Below, piece after piece: positions 20,589-33,335 of a DNA stretch of 64,000 nt; the stretch's first letter is position 1; each line of letters opens with the position of its first letter. The stretch is taken from positions 983,337-1,047,336 of the forward strand of contig JANPYM010000008.1 in the NCBI GenBank assembly GCA_025890175.1, written 5' to 3'. The translations under genes and the position numbers were made by a program. Origin of the DNA: Ciborinia camelliae (lineage: Eukaryota; Ascomycota; Leotiomycetes; Helotiales; Sclerotiniaceae). Below the pieces are notes generated by a model, which saw only the letters and a list, made by a program, of their open reading frames with translations, was not told the DNA's origin and made no database searches.

Positions 20589-21620
20589 TCAAGCAATCCC
20601 CTCACCCGTACCATTCGCCCACCTCTCCGCCCAGTCCTTCACATCCTCGAAATTCCTACAAACCCTCTCGCTTCCCCATCCCGTCGTATCATCCGTCACC
20701 GGATCCACATACTCTAAGTTCGTATCCGCTGCACACATTATCGCGCGTCTTAGGTAATCGAAACAATGCTTTTGATGCGCCGTTTCAATATGTGTGTGTG
20801 CGGCTTTTTGCTCGAGATATGGGTCTGGAGGTGCGCCTGCAGCGCGGGCGATTTGGTAGTGCAGGTCGTAGTAGGAGGTGCGGAGGCCGTGCTGGGAAGA
20901 AGGCTGTTAGTGGGTGTGAGAAAATGGGGGGAGGGGTTGAAGGTAGGGGGGAATGGAAGCGGAAAGAATGGAAAGGGGGAAGTACCAGACAGTGCAGTTG
21001 ATGGAATACGGATACGCTCTTTACAATCGGTGCGATTTCGGGTCGATAAATAAATCCCCTACCCACTGCAAATTTGGTTAGTTTGGCTCGAATCTTGATG
21101 GAGGTACGTAGATAGACTACTGACCCGGCATTAAAGATCCCCACGCAGCTTCTGACTCTGGGGTTGGCCTCATCGAGAATGTCGTATTGGGATACCAAGT
21201 CTCTTTCGTTGATCCAGGGGGTACTATATCATATGTGCTCATCAGCCAATATCCAATTAACTCATCACAGTCCTTCCATATTTATTAATCCCAACCCAAA
21301 ACAGCACAACGGCTGGTGCCTTCGCCCTAGGTCTCATTCTCCGACATCGAGTTCGTCATTTCCATGGAAAATCCCCCATCTAAATATAACTCACCCAACA
21401 ACCCAAGTTTCTTCTCCAACCTCGGATACCTCCGTCCAGCAGTGGCCCCAAGTCCGAATGATATCAGAGATATAAAGATGACGATGAGTATCTGGACCCA
21501 TCCTCGATTCCACCACGGTATCCTGGCCGTTTCTCGGGCGACGGGTTTGTAATCGTGATCTGCTTCACCCTTCCGCGTGCGCAAGTCTTCGTAGCCGTCA
21601 CAAATAGGGCTGCGTGGCAT
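20589..21620 (-). CDS. UstYa-family (DUF3328) membrane oxidase-like protein
   Basis: Four exons (21395-21620, 21125-21223, 20986-21065, 20589-20891) give 235 aa in frame. One transmembrane segment follows PWWNRGW (WVQILIVIFISLISFGLG), fixing a type II topology. The region reading AAWGSLMP-VGRGFI is typical of the family. Both diagnostic HxxHC motifs are present: FHQLHCL at the end of exon 3 and HQKHCFDYLRRAIMC in exon 4. UstYa proteins are copper-dependent oxidases or cyclases acting on ribosomal peptides (ustiloxin, cyclochlorotine and others) or in related steps. Here there is no visible precursor peptide, UstYb partner, P450 or peptidase next to it; neighbours are RPL9 and a repeat-bearing gene desert. 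Substrate unknown. Confidence 0.88.
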
Positions 21621-24600
21621 TTTTTCCTGGATACCCGACGGGTGCGCTTGGGGTTTAGCGAAGCTCGGCTCTCGAGGGGGAAGTTGGGGATCGATCGATA
21701 TCGATGATGCAACAAGCTGGATTGTGGCGAGGATTATTTACACTTCACCTCTTATTATTTAATTCAATCACGATCCTGAAATCACTATAGCTTCAATATC
21801 GATATCTCCAGAATAACAGGCAGTGATAAATCGGTATCGTGATGTAAGCCAAGTAAACCAGCTACGGATGTGGAAATTGGGATTTTCTCAGCAAGAGGAG
21901 AGGGTTCCAAACAAAGGATGTTTTCAATGGAGAATTTATTATTTGGGGTAGAGGTCGACACAAAGAGAACTCTCATATAAATTCCAGATTTGGGCTTCAA
22001 TAAGAAAAGTAATTGGCATTTTCGATTGATTGATTGGTGGGTGCACTTGCATGTAGGCAGAAGTATTGATTGAAACGTTGAAAAGGTTGTAGTAGAATGA
22101 TATGGCCTTGGAAGCTGGCCCAGTCACTGTCATATCGTAGGAGGAGAAGGAGCGAAAAGGAGAAGGAGAAAGAGTATATTAGCCCAAATCTGCAGATACT
22201 ATTGCGGAAGGAGATGGTTGATGTATGGGGTGCTGCAAATAATAACTCAATTCAAGACCAATCTTGGCTCCCAACGTCCTAAAATGTACAATTTTACGCT
22301 CGTAGATGTACGAATAGCGTATAAGGAGGCGTGGGCCACTGACCTACTCTTCGCAGGTAGCAGGTGATGATCATTAGATAAGTATTTCAAATTGGATCAT
22401 ATGGCTTGCTCCGAAACGATGTACCTAAGTATCTCCCATACAAACTATGCTGGGAGGGGTACTTAAAGCCGCATTGTTTGATTTAAAATGGTGACTTAAC
22501 TACACGAGAAGAGGTCAGTACTGCCCCGCCTGCAATCGCAGTTCAAAACTTCCCATAAGAGCATATGTAACACAATACAAAGGGGCTTCGCGTAGAAAAT
22601 CTCGTGTTACACTCACTGCACGTGAGCAGGTGGCTCAATAGGTGGGTCCCTGGGTAGTTTGTCTAATTTTCTATGAACCAGCCCGGCTACCGGTACTCCG
22701 GCCTAAACCAAATACCCGCACATCTGTTTTCTGTTCTTGGATCGAAGGGCTTCGTCTTGTTATGGAAAGGGCGAAACTCTTCTCTCCGGGGTTTCCTAAA
22801 CTCCACTCAAAGCCAAGTATGATTCCTTCCATGGCGTATCCACCATGCCGTTCAAACAAGTCACGGGGAGAGGAAGCGACAGTTCTTTATCCAAGAGATC
22901 CAGTGACTTCTCCCTAGATAGACCTTTGATTAGTCAACAGATTTCTCTCGAACAAAGGATTAGGAATTAAGAAAGTTTTGTTGCACATCTGAAATTGAGC
23001 GCAAATTTAAGAACCCATATTTACATCTGCACATTTGTCTCAACCCCTCATCATTCCCACCTTCCCCCCCTCCGGCCCCGCAATCTCAATATCCAAACCC
23101 GGTACGCCTCCTCTACAATCCCTCTCCCTTCTTGTTATGTTGTTTCATAAGCAGCGGGTAATCGGTAAACCCCATCTAATATCCTCAAAGAAAAAGCTCC
23201 GCCCCCCTTCACAAACCGGTCAAAACCCAAGTATAATTGCCCCTCAACCTCCCATCACCACCCAAATCCCCATCCCAATCCATTCCCACTCCTCGAGCTC
23301 ACCTTCCCTCCTTCTTTGTTCCTTCCTCAAGCCAAGCCTAGTCCCTGACGCTAGAACCCCTTCGAATTCCATACTAGGAAATTCCCTCAACCTACATTTC
23401 TCATCGCCTCATCCACCATCAAATCACCGCGCAGCAACTACATTCTGCATCTGCATCTGCATCCATCGAAAATATCATCTAATCACCTGTGATCCCTCAA
23501 TCCCTCATTTCCAATTTTCAATCCCATCGTGGCGTTGGAAAAAATACGGTTATCGAAATCAGAAATTGCATCTTCGGTGATTAAATTCGATATTTTTGTC
23601 TCTTCCTTTGTTCCCCGTTCCCCCTAGGAGAATTTTTTCACGAACTAGTCTCCTGAAACCCCAATCTTTAGCGGGAAATATGGCGAGTACGATCTCGGTT
23701 TGGATTAGCATTTGAATTAGCGCGTCTGCGAGGCTTCGTGACGACCGCACTTCTGAAATCTCTTCAGTTAGTGGCGGAACAGATAGCGAATACGATCTCG
23801 GTTTGGATTAGCATTTGTCTGCGAAGATTCATGACGAACTGCATTTCTAAAAACTCTTTAGCTAGTGCAGAACAGATGGCGAATACGATCTCGGTTTGGA
23901 TTAGCATTTGCATTAGGGCGTCTGCGAAGATTCATGACGACCGCGCTTCTAAAAACTCTTCAGCTAGTGGCAGAACAAATAGCGAATACGATCTCGGTTT
24001 GGATTAGCATTTGCATTAGGGCGTCTGCGAAGATTCATGACAATCGCATTTCTGAAATCTCTTCAGTTAGTGGCAGAACAGATGGCGAATACGATCTCGG
24101 TTTGGATTAGCATTTGCATTAGGGCGTTTGCGAAGATTCATGACAATCGTATTTCTGAAATCTCTTCAGTTAGTGGCAGAACAGATGGCGAATACGATCT
24201 CGGTTTGGATTAGCATTTGAATCAGGGCGTCTGCGAAAATCCATCGACCCTTTGCCTCCCTCGTGGAGCCAATTTCCTTTGTTGTGAAACTTGTGCTGAG
24301 TATGATAGATATCTGTGAAAGGTAATCAATAAACATCCCCATCACGATCCATTTCCATCAAACAAACCATTCTCATCAAACGACATCCTCTGCCTCGTCC
24401 TCGGCGAAGAAACTCGAGAGTATTCTCATCTATTTCGCACGCAGATTGGCACTTCGATCGATGGCAAACATATTACGGGATCAGGACCATCCGGTGAGGG
24501 GAACATCTAGATTTGCCATGTGAATTTACTGCTTCTCCGGCGCTCAAGCTTGGAATCCTCTTCATCTCATCGGAATCAATCGGAGGAGAAACTTTCACTT

Positions 24601-26836
24601 TTGGAAAGACGGTGAGAATCCTGCTTCCAGGAAGAACCACGTAGCGTACTGGGAATTTTACCAGATAGTTAGACAGTTGGGCATGGAATTTCAAACATGT
24701 AAAACAGAAGCACGTACCTATATTTGGAGTGCTATCATAGACTTTGGCTACTAGTATGCACCAAATTGGATAATATCAAATCAGATGAATCAATTTGCAG
24801 CCACTTTAACAATCATCTCATTCATGAATGAAAACTAAACGCCCAAAAGGCTGAAATGTATTGAAGAAAAAAAAGGGTTCAAAGAGGTTTGTTTTCACAC
24901 CAAAGAAACGAAATACAGATGAAAGGAAGATTTTTTTATCTTCATAAACAAAATCAATTACATTCATTCTTATTCAAGATCAAACAAATAAAACTTATTA
25001 CCATTCCATCAACTACCCAAGCAACCGGGAGTAGATGTGCTCTAGCCCCACCCCCAAGCAATATACCAAACACCCCGGCTATTGAATGAAACTAATGCAG
25101 CCAGCCGCAAAGATCAAGCCACACTTCTCACATTCTATCTAGATTGATCCAATGTGAACACTTACTAATAATTAATGAATGCCTTGTGGCATGCTACTTG
25201 TGCTTTACTTTACTTTACTTTACATCCCAAAATCAACTTGCCATGCCATGCCATGCCCTGTCCTGTCCTACCCTTCTCAACATTGCTTGCCCCAGGTACA
25301 TGGCAAAGGTCTCGATCAGTCTCCCATATGCTCGCAGCACGGAAAATATGCATTCAAGAGCCGAAAATGGGTAAAACCGGTAAGAGGAAAGGTATCTCAA
25401 AGAGGCTAGCCATCAATCTTACATTCCAGCTATCCTAAAACAACAATCTTGTGTAACGCTTGCTGGGTTTTTTTTCAGCATTCCTCGCAACTTGCCGGTT
25501 GATAAAATACAGAAGACCAGACAGACCCAAGCCGTAGTATGAGTCTACCTTGCCACTCATTCATGCAAAATTGTGAACGTGCATGCACGAACTGGTGGGG
25601 GATGATGGAACCATGGTTCGTTAGAATTATCATCCTGGCTTGTTTGCACCTAGCCTCGATGAGAGTCATCTCTATTCTGTCCAGAAATATAGGGTTATGA
25701 TTGAGTTGAAGTTCTTGTGGGTAGTAAATAACTTAGGGTTACATGGGGACATTGCACCTTTTGATATAAATTCCGAGACAAATAAGGTAATCAACTTTCG
25801 AATGGATTTTTCCCATTTGCAAATAAATAGCAGTTTAGAAATTGCATGCGATTTATAGTAGGATTAGACGCGCTTCTGGAAGGTTTGTATATGCGCTTAT
25901 GTATTTATGTATTGTGACTTTAAAGTGAGCGAAAACAGTGATTGGCTGAAAACGGTTCTTTGCCCCAATTCATCCACTAGCTTTCATCACAACCCATCTT
26001 CGAATACATAAAGACCTGCCCAAATCCTTTCTTATGATTTATTTTTTAAAACAAAGGCTCTTACACGGCTGGGTTATCGTGGCATAGAGCTCAGAGTTCA
26101 TTGCCAATTTCAACAAAAATCTACCACAGCTGCAGCATAAGACAAAGAAAATTAATATTTGACACTATAGCAACCTTAGAGCCTCTGCATCACTATCAGG
26201 GGTACTCATCACTGGACACTTGCATCTCATTTGCTTGACACCACAGTTCCAGAACATAAACCTCCGAAGGGAAGACGGCCTGGTCTGCAGGAAGCCACAG
26301 GTTCATCCCAAACTTTCTGATACGGCAGGGTCCTGGGAGAAAAGGGACATGATCCCACTTGAACCATTTTCTCAGACCTCAACTTAATGTTGGGAATTCA
26401 GATGAATCATTTACTCCCCAAAGAACATCTTTGGAATTTCCAGAACTTTGAAAAAGAACACCATTTTGGTCTCACTTGCTTCTCACAATCCTTCTCACAA
26501 TCTTTCTCTGGCCGAGGCCCAGGAGACATTCAATATCAATAGCAAAAACTACAGCTACAGCAAGTAATCCTACAGCAAATAATCTGTATATCTCGCCACA
26601 CAACAAAGGACAAAAGTCATAAGAGGGCTCCAATAAATCAACAGTTATCGTCGCAATTGATTGAGAAACGTCCATCTCAATTGCAACAGAGGCTGTGACG
26701 TTATTCCTTTAATAACCGAGCTGGCTAGTGAATTTTCTACACTGGTAGAAAACCATTTATAAGCCAGCGACCAACATCTCCGAAATCTGACTTTCTTCTT
26801 TTGCCGACCCCGAAGCTTTCCATACCAGCGATCACT
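21621..26836. other. 5.2-kb gene-poor region
   Basis: No frame here shows a known domain or plausible splice chain. It contains the 103-bp tandem repeat (23676-24242), C-rich and T-rich simple tracts near 23040-23450, and short CATGC/CTGTC repeats near 25240-25265. The last few hundred bases are the promoter of the HMG-box gene. Confidence 0.5.
23676..24242. repeat. 103-bp tandem repeat, six copies
   Basis: The core word beginning TACGATCTCGG recurs with the GATC at 23691, 23794, 23887, 23990, 24093 and 24196, so the spacing is 103, 93, 103, 103, 103. The second copy lacks about 10 bp (CATTAGGGCG). A 27-nt core (23688-23714 in copy 1) is identical in all six, while the rest of the unit varies mainly by C/T and G/A changes. 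103 is not a multiple of three, so the ORFs crossing it are not a repeat protein. Confidence 0.95.
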
Positions 26837-28510
26837 ATGACGCTATCACCACCGCCATCAAGGAACAGCGAAATGTTTCAACATGATCTTCATCATTTAG
26901 TGGCACACAATGCGAACACATCTTATCCACAACCAAAGTACGAGCAAGATGAAGGCATCCATATGCAGCCACATTACGATTCGCCCCTTCCGCATGATGA
27001 TCAATACATACGCACCAGGCCGCAGCAGACTAGCTACCCATACCAGCATCAACATCAAGACTCCGGATTAGGGATCCAATACGTGAGTTGCCGCACAAGG
27101 CGTGTCTACCTTCACAAGCTAATTGTAGATTAGGAGTATCATGATTTTCAGACGCCAATGTATCAAGAACAATACAGCACCCCAGCTAGTTCACCAACTC
27201 CTTCATCCCAAGATATGATAAGAACGAGGAGTGGCCTTACGATTCAAAGAGGTGGACAACAAACATTGAGACCAATGCCTGAGGGGCGTCATCGATCAGA
27301 GAAATCGCCGAAAATGAAGAAGGTCAAGAAGGAGAAGGTGAAAGCTGAGAAGAAGGTGGCCAAGCTAGATAAGCCGTTGAGTGAGCTTACCAAAGATTGG
27401 AAACATGTCCCGGTAGCCGATATCGAGGCATACGTGAATAGGTCAGCCGAGGAGCGACGAAGGGAGGTAGACGATGGCAAGGTCCCGGGGAAAGTGAAGA
27501 GGCCGATGAATTCCTTCATGCTCTATCGCAAAGCATATCAAAACCGAACGAAGGATTGGTGTCTGCAGAATAATCATCAAGTGGTGTCTCAAGTCTGCGG
27601 TGATAGTTGGCCGTTGGAACCTGATTCTGTGAAAGATCAGTTCAGTGAATGGGCTAGGATTGAACGAATTAATCATCAGAATGCGCATCCAGGATACAAG
27701 TTTTCTCCAACGAAACCTGGCACTGGCAAAGCCTCCAAAAGGAAGATGTCTGAAGACATTGCTTCCGATGATTCTGATTTGACAGATTTTGATTGGCAAG
27801 GAGGAGGCCAGTCGAAGAAGAGACGGAATCTTCGAAACCCACCGCGACCTATGCAACAACAGCCCGTTGTGTATCCTACAACAAGATCCGCGTACCACTA
27901 TTCTTCACGCGAGCATTCTCTGGAGCCAAGCTACGCCAACTATAACAAATCCTCGTACCAAGCTGCCAATCCAGGAAAGCAACCCCCTGCTCAGTACAAT
28001 CAAGCAGGTATGCAACCTGGAGAATACTATCAACAGACCATTCAGAATAACCCCTTGGTCGCTGGTGTTGAAGACGTTATCATCAAGAAGACCCCAGCTC
28101 CAGGAGTTCATTCATACCAAGTCAGTATTCCGGGAGGACAAGAGTTCGATATAATGCACCCACAGCCAAGCTATACCCCCTCGCCTGCGCCGGATTTCAG
28201 GATAGATCCATCTTTGATAACGCAAGACCATGGCCCATACGACAATAACAATTACCACGAATCACATTCTGATGGTGTGTATTTTGGTAGTAGCCATGAT
28301 GCTGAACAAGCATGGCAGGGTGGTTACGCAATGAACGATAGAGATATGGATCCGGCTCTTCAGTATATCGGAACTGAACAGCATGCAGACAAAGGGCAGA
28401 TCCATGATCAACACATGGATGTTTTGAGAGGACATCAAGAAGGATGGCAGATTGAAACACTGGATAGCGGCCGAGAATTTGACAACTGGATGGGAGCTGG
28501 AGAGGAATAA
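26837..28510 (+). CDS. HMG-box (SOX/MATA type) DNA-binding regulator
   Basis: Two exons (26837-27082 and 27152-28510, intron donor GTGAGT) give 534 aa. The ATG at 26837 opens MTLSPPPSRN; the frame further upstream lacks an ATG. A disordered His/Gln/Pro-rich head is followed by a Lys-rich stretch (KMKKVKKEKVKAEKKVAK). One HMG box lies at about residues 195-265 (VKRPMNSFMLYRKAYQNR, then EWARIERINHQNAHPGYKF), of the sequence-specific class. It is followed by KRKMSED and SKKRRN, possible nuclear signals. The C-terminal half is Tyr/Gln/Pro-rich and probably disordered. Proteins of this class in ascomycetes control mating and development; it is not a MAT locus gene by context. Exact ortholog not assigned. 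Confidence 0.85.
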
Positions 28511-29394
28511 AAATATCTGATGTTGATGGAGTCAGGATGTACGGGCGAATCACTGGGTATGGAGAAGGAGGTTTCGTTATGTGCATTTCTCGTGGTGTTG
28601 GTATGTGGTTTGACAGTCTGACAATTTTCCTTGTGTCTGGAAAAGTTTGGCTTTTTTTGAGAACATAAATCTGCCCATGATGTAGATAGGGATGGACGTG
28701 CCTCATATCCAGCCGGATCTATTTGGGGCTGATATCAGGAATGTCCTGTTGATAAATCCTCCCGTGAAACTTTCACGAAGGCAATCTGGTTATTGACCAT
28801 ATTTTGCTATATTGTATATAATTGAGGATTTGAATTGAGAACAAGGGGTTTGTTTAGTAAGGGGTTTGTTTAGTAAGGGGTTTGTTTAGTAAGGGGTGTT
28901 GATGAGTCCTTAAACAAAGACAATGGCATTGTCATGTCATGCAAGTTGCCGGTCCAATCCCAGGTTACCTACTTTGTGTCACCGCCGTTGATTGCATTGT
29001 GATGATGTACCTTCCTAAAATGGCCAGACGTGAATGTAATAAGTAGGTAGGTAATTGGAAGTCATTGTAAATCATTTACCTAACAATAACAACATATGGG
29101 TATGAATATTATACTTGAAAGAGTTTAGAAAGTTCAAATGATGGAGTGAACCCGAAGTGAAGTGAAGTGAAGTCAGGAAAGAAAAGAAAAGGAAAGGAAA
29201 GGGAAAGGAAAGTGCAATTCAATGGCCGAGATTGTCCCAATAGGTGACTAATTTTAGCCACTGTGGCCCACTATTTTGTACCGCGAATTTTGGAGGGGTC
29301 CGCGGGTTTCTTTGCTCAACGCGACTTTCACGACCGGATATCTGCAAGTGCTTGAGAGCGATATATGATGAATTACTAAGATACACAATTGAAA
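28511..29394. other. Intergenic with 16-bp triplicate and purine tract
   Basis: Holds three direct copies of a 16-bp unit (28845-28898) and a purine-rich tract GAAGT/GGAAA at about 29155-29213, some 180 bp before psf1. No gene seen. Confidence 0.55.
28845..28898. repeat. 16-bp tandem repeat, three copies
   Basis: Unit GGGGTTTGTTTAGTAA starts at 28845, 28861 and 28877, followed by a partial fourth copy (GGGGTG). Confidence 0.95.
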
Positions 29395-30154
29395 ATGTAT
29401 GGAGATATAGGGAACAAATTGGTAAGTTTACCATTACGTATCAACTGTTCTTTCTAACTAATATTATTCAGGTTCAACATGCCAAAAGAACTCAAAAACT
29501 CGAACACCTTCCTCCATATCAGACTGAGATGGTCCGCGCAGTCACTAGAGAAGTTAGAGACCTAGACAAAGATGCCTCGAATATTCTACAATCTATCGGT
29601 GGCTCCTTTGATCCCTCTGCCGACCCTGCAACGGCATGCACTCTCCTTGTTGATCACTTGTGTATGCGAAGGAACAAACGGTGCCTCCTCGCATATCATC
29701 GTACACGAACAGACAAGCTTGAAGAGATGGTATGGAATGGCAGTGACATTTTGGATCTAGCTGCACAGCAGCACCGAGTTACAAAGGAGGGGCAGAACGG
29801 AGGGGCAGATTTGGGAAGTGGTGAGGGCAATACAAGTAGTCTAAGCCCAGAAGAGGAGGAATATGTGAGGCAATATAGCGATTTACTCGCTGCGTTCAAA
29901 GGCCATTGGACCGATATTGATCTTACTGGAAGTCTCGAACCTCCCAGAGATTTGTTCATTGACGTTCGGGTCCTCAAGGATGCTGGGGAAATTCAGACAG
30001 AATATGGGTAAATGAGACACACCAATCAGATGAACGTTGGCTGATTTGATCACGATGCAGTACCATCAACCTTACCAAGAATTCGCAATTTTATGTTCGC
30101 CAAGGCGACGTTGAGCGCTTGATCGCACAAGGATACCTTCAAAAGCTCAGCTAA
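29395..30154 (+). CDS. psf1: Psf1, GINS complex subunit (DNA replication)
   Basis: Part of the GINS tetramer (Sld5-Psf1-Psf2-Psf3) that joins Cdc45 and Mcm2-7 in the replicative helicase. Exons 29395-29421, 29472-30007 and 30061-30154 give 218 aa, the normal family length. The first exon is only 27 nt and codes MYGDIGNKL, joined to VQHAKRTQKL, the conserved Psf1 start. The C-terminal B domain is distinct: RVLKDAGEIQTEYG then TINLTKNSQFYVRQGDVERLI and QGYLQKLS. An open frame starting at 29244 runs through intron 1 and is not the true start. A Glu/Gly/Ser-rich insert (about residues 105-135) is not part of the core fold. Confidence 0.95.
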
Positions 30155-30917
30155 ATACGGATATGTATCCAACTACAACAATAATTGTGAAGCCAATATC
30201 ATACGGCGGGGTTGTTTAAAACGCATCGAGCAAACGGAGGAGATAAACAACCCCATGAGACATTTGCGGATGATGACTGGAGTCAACTTCCGTAAAGTAC
30301 GGAGTACTCTCCACCCAGAAACAAACATGGTTCTGTGTTCCGCTACGAAATCTAGCCCACTGAGAACTCAGGAGAGACCCAGTGCGCCCGGTGCCGGAGA
30401 GCTGTGGCTTAGTGGAGGCCCCTTTTCTCATTCGGACCTTAAAATGGCGATACTGTAGGAGTACGAAAAGTCGACGGGGACTGCAGTTTGCACGACCAAA
30501 TATTCTCTTATTTCTATTACCATATAAATACCACACGAAGAGTTGACGTGCTATTGTATAGGATCAGGTGAGATACAAAAACAACAACGCTCAGTAACCA
30601 GCTTTGGTGCGGGGTAGATTGAACGGAAGGGTCTTGTAAAGGTACTCGGAGATCTTCGTGTTGAATGATGGAATTTTCAACAGTGATTGGATACCATGAG
30701 CTGAATTGGAACGAACCATGGGGCATGAGTACTGCTCCTGTCGTACGAGGCCCCTCCTTCGGGAGTTACTCTTGATCATTCAGAATTGAAGTATGATTTA
30801 TTCGTTGGAGATGACTTATCAATTAGTGACCACATGGAAATAGATTTTAACGAGTATTTTTCACTGCATTTGAGTAACATGGTTGGGAGTTCAATTGGCG
30901 AGGGAAGATTCCCATTA

Positions 30918-31299
30918 CAGCAGAACCTCTATATAAGGATGTTTTTTTTAGTGCCAAAATTTAGGATACTAAAGAGGTATCCTCTTATAGAGGTTCCGGC
31001 TAATCCCGGTGGGGTAGCATTTTGGCCCAAATATATACCGACCAATTCCGATCGGGCATAAATTCAATATAATTTTCATAAATTCAGTATAATTTTCATA
31101 AATATTTTATACTTAAAAAAAAATCCTTATAAATAAATTAGATTTTAATTTTGGGACCTAAAAATTTCAAGGATATTTTTAATAAAGAGGATATAGGGAT
31201 ATTAACATTTTTTATACCTAAAATCCAACGGGACCCAAAATTTAATCCTAATAGAAAGGTTATCCTTATATAGAGGATCCTTATATAGAGGTTCTGCTG
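30918..31299. mobile_element. Pogo-like MITE 1 (382 bp)
   Basis: Non-autonomous DNA element with perfect terminal inverted repeats of about 23 bp: the left end reads CAGCAGAACCTCTATATAAG, and the right end is its reverse complement. It is flanked by TA on both sides (30916-30917 and 31300-31301), as in Tc1/mariner-pogo target duplications. The interior is AT-rich with no ORF. The octamer CCTCTATA or its complement recurs inside, as if the terminus were copied inward. Confidence 0.85.
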
Positions 31300-31975
31300 T
31301 ATTGTTATTGTGGTACTGGAGTACAAAAAGCAGTGCAGGTGTATTATGGCAAAGTCTTGGCTGTGGGTGTGGCTGGGATGTAGGTGTGGCTGTGGGAATC
31401 TTTTGCAGCCGTTTTCGCGCATATGCGACACCGGGTTGGTATCCATGGATTCCAAGGTTGGTTGGTTACAAATGAAGCCGGAGGAGCCGAGTTTGGAAAT
31501 ACTATTAGGTAAGGTAGGTAGGCAGGTACATCCAATAATAGGTAGATAAAAAGAACGAAATGATTCATGGATAGACAGACATACTTAGATACTTTATTAG
31601 ATAGTAGGTACTTTTAGATACTTGAGGTAGATACTTAGCAAGATGATCAAGTGAAATAAGTAAAATCTAGAGAGGACAAAATGATTGAATTTTTCATCGA
31701 TTCAACCACCAATACGAATCGTACAGTGACACAAGTTCAGATAATATCATATCATATCATATCAATATCATGAACACGACATATAAAAATCATTGGAGAG
31801 AATGGCATACCGAATTTGGATCCCTGCGAATGCGAAAGGCAAAACCTTGGAACATTCCGATGGTCCTGATGTGAGTCGTGACCCCACCTTTTCCATATCC
31901 AAACCAATTAATTGTACGGAGGTTTTTTTCGGTTTCGTCGGGGGTTAATGAATAATGACAGAGAATGGAGATGTG

Positions 31976-32010
31976 CTCAGAGTTCAGAGTTCAGAGTTCA
32001 GAGTTCAGAG
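31976..32010. repeat. 7-bp tandem repeat (TCAGAGT)
   Basis: About five head-to-tail copies of TCAGAGT. Confidence 0.9.
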
Positions 32011-33132
32011 TCATGTGCTTGGATGTTTGGTCGAGACTCTCCCGACTGCAGCCACCCAAGCCACTTAGGTACTCCTTCCTGGTCCTGCTCAGTGCTCCTG
32101 CGTCCGGTAAGCCATAGCCGCATTCCGATCCCAACGTGTTGCTGGTACTAGTGCGCTGGGATTGGCAACGGTCAAGGTATATAAGTGGACGATTTTTCAA
32201 TGCCATGGATTTTATAATGGATACCAAAAGGTACCTGGTAGGTAGGAAGATGGATATCAATAATAAAGTATCTAGTATTTACTACTGTGCATATTCATTA
32301 TTGCATGTTACAATGGATATATTGCATCGCAGGGGAAAAGCTATCTATCGTCTCTCATCGATCTATCCCTCTAGGTAGCATAGGTAGGGTAGCAGAAATG
32401 AAATCCCCGCACATCAATTCTTGTATTAATTGTACCGGTGGAAAGTAGGTAGTAGAGTAGAGTCGAGTTGAGTACCAAGCATGCAAACGTACCCGTATGG
32501 ATACACTTGACACATTTCTTTGATAACTTTCTTCTTTCGAGTAGAGGAGGGGAAAAGTTCAATGATACCTATTTCCAAGGTTATTCTTCATACCTTCCTC
32601 AACTCATATATGGTCTTTTGCCTAGGTAATAAATACTACCTACCTACTTTTACTACCTACCGTATACCTATACGTACATACATACCTACCTACCTACTTT
32701 ACCTAGAGAGGTAATGTATCTTCAAATTCCAACTTCCCCTCATACGATACAATACCTAACGAATCAAGAGATCATTACACTACTAGTATAGTGCGGTCAA
32801 TTCCCACTTTCACCATCGTTATTCCAGATTATCCGTCCGTCCATACTCCATTATACCTAGGTTGGCCACCATATTCACGCTTCAGGAAATTTCCTAGGGT
32901 TGAACCATGAAAATACTTGAAACCTTGGAATTAGGTGGGAACTAGTACCTTTAGGTTATCTTAGACTTCCAGGCCAAGGATGTCAAACTTTTCCATAATT
33001 TATTTTTATTCGTTAAATTGATTTTATTTCGCATCATCATACATACATACCTCATACATCATACATACCTACTTATATACATATCTTCCGTGTGTACCAA
33101 TCCTACCAGACCTATCAATTCATTCTGGACAT

Positions 33133-33219
33133 TAAATTACATTACATTACATGACATTACATGACATTTCCCACATTACATTACATTACCTAACCTACAT
33201 TGCATTACATTACATTATC
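33133..33219. repeat. ATTAC pentanucleotide microsatellite
   Basis: Imperfect run of ATTAC with ATGAC variants, ending about 115 bp before the transporter ATG, so it sits in the promoter or leader. Confidence 0.85.
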
Positions 33220-33335
33220 TTCTCGTAGACCTTACTTCTGCGCTCTGTGAGTGTGAGGCAGATACTTCCGGAAATTTGAATAGCAGGTTACCACAGGTCC
33301 ACAAGACACTTTTTATTTTGCAGGAATTGGAAACA

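Larger units (their letters stand above)
30155..33335. other. 3.2-kb intergenic region with MITE and simple repeats
   Basis: Contains the MITE at 30918-31299, a 7-bp repeat (31976-32010), many TAGGTAGG/CCTACCTA words (31500-32700) and an ATTAC-type microsatellite (33133-33219) in the transporter promoter. No coding gene seen. Confidence 0.55.

Noticed and set aside
22631..22642. TGGCTCAATAGG, like a tRNA A box
   Set aside because: No B box or cloverleaf downstream.
23738..24110. Frames with repeated ISVWISIC words, looking like a repeat protein
   Set aside because: The repeat unit is 103 bp, not a multiple of three, so the frame changes each copy; no start context or domain.
26472..26675. 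67-codon minus-strand frame with a hydrophobic stretch
   Set aside because: Too short and unsupported, lies in the HMG-box promoter; a hydrophobic run alone is not evidence.
20589..26836. RiPP cluster around the UstYa gene
   Set aside because: No repeated precursor peptide with Kex2 sites, UstYb, peptidase or transporter was visible nearby.
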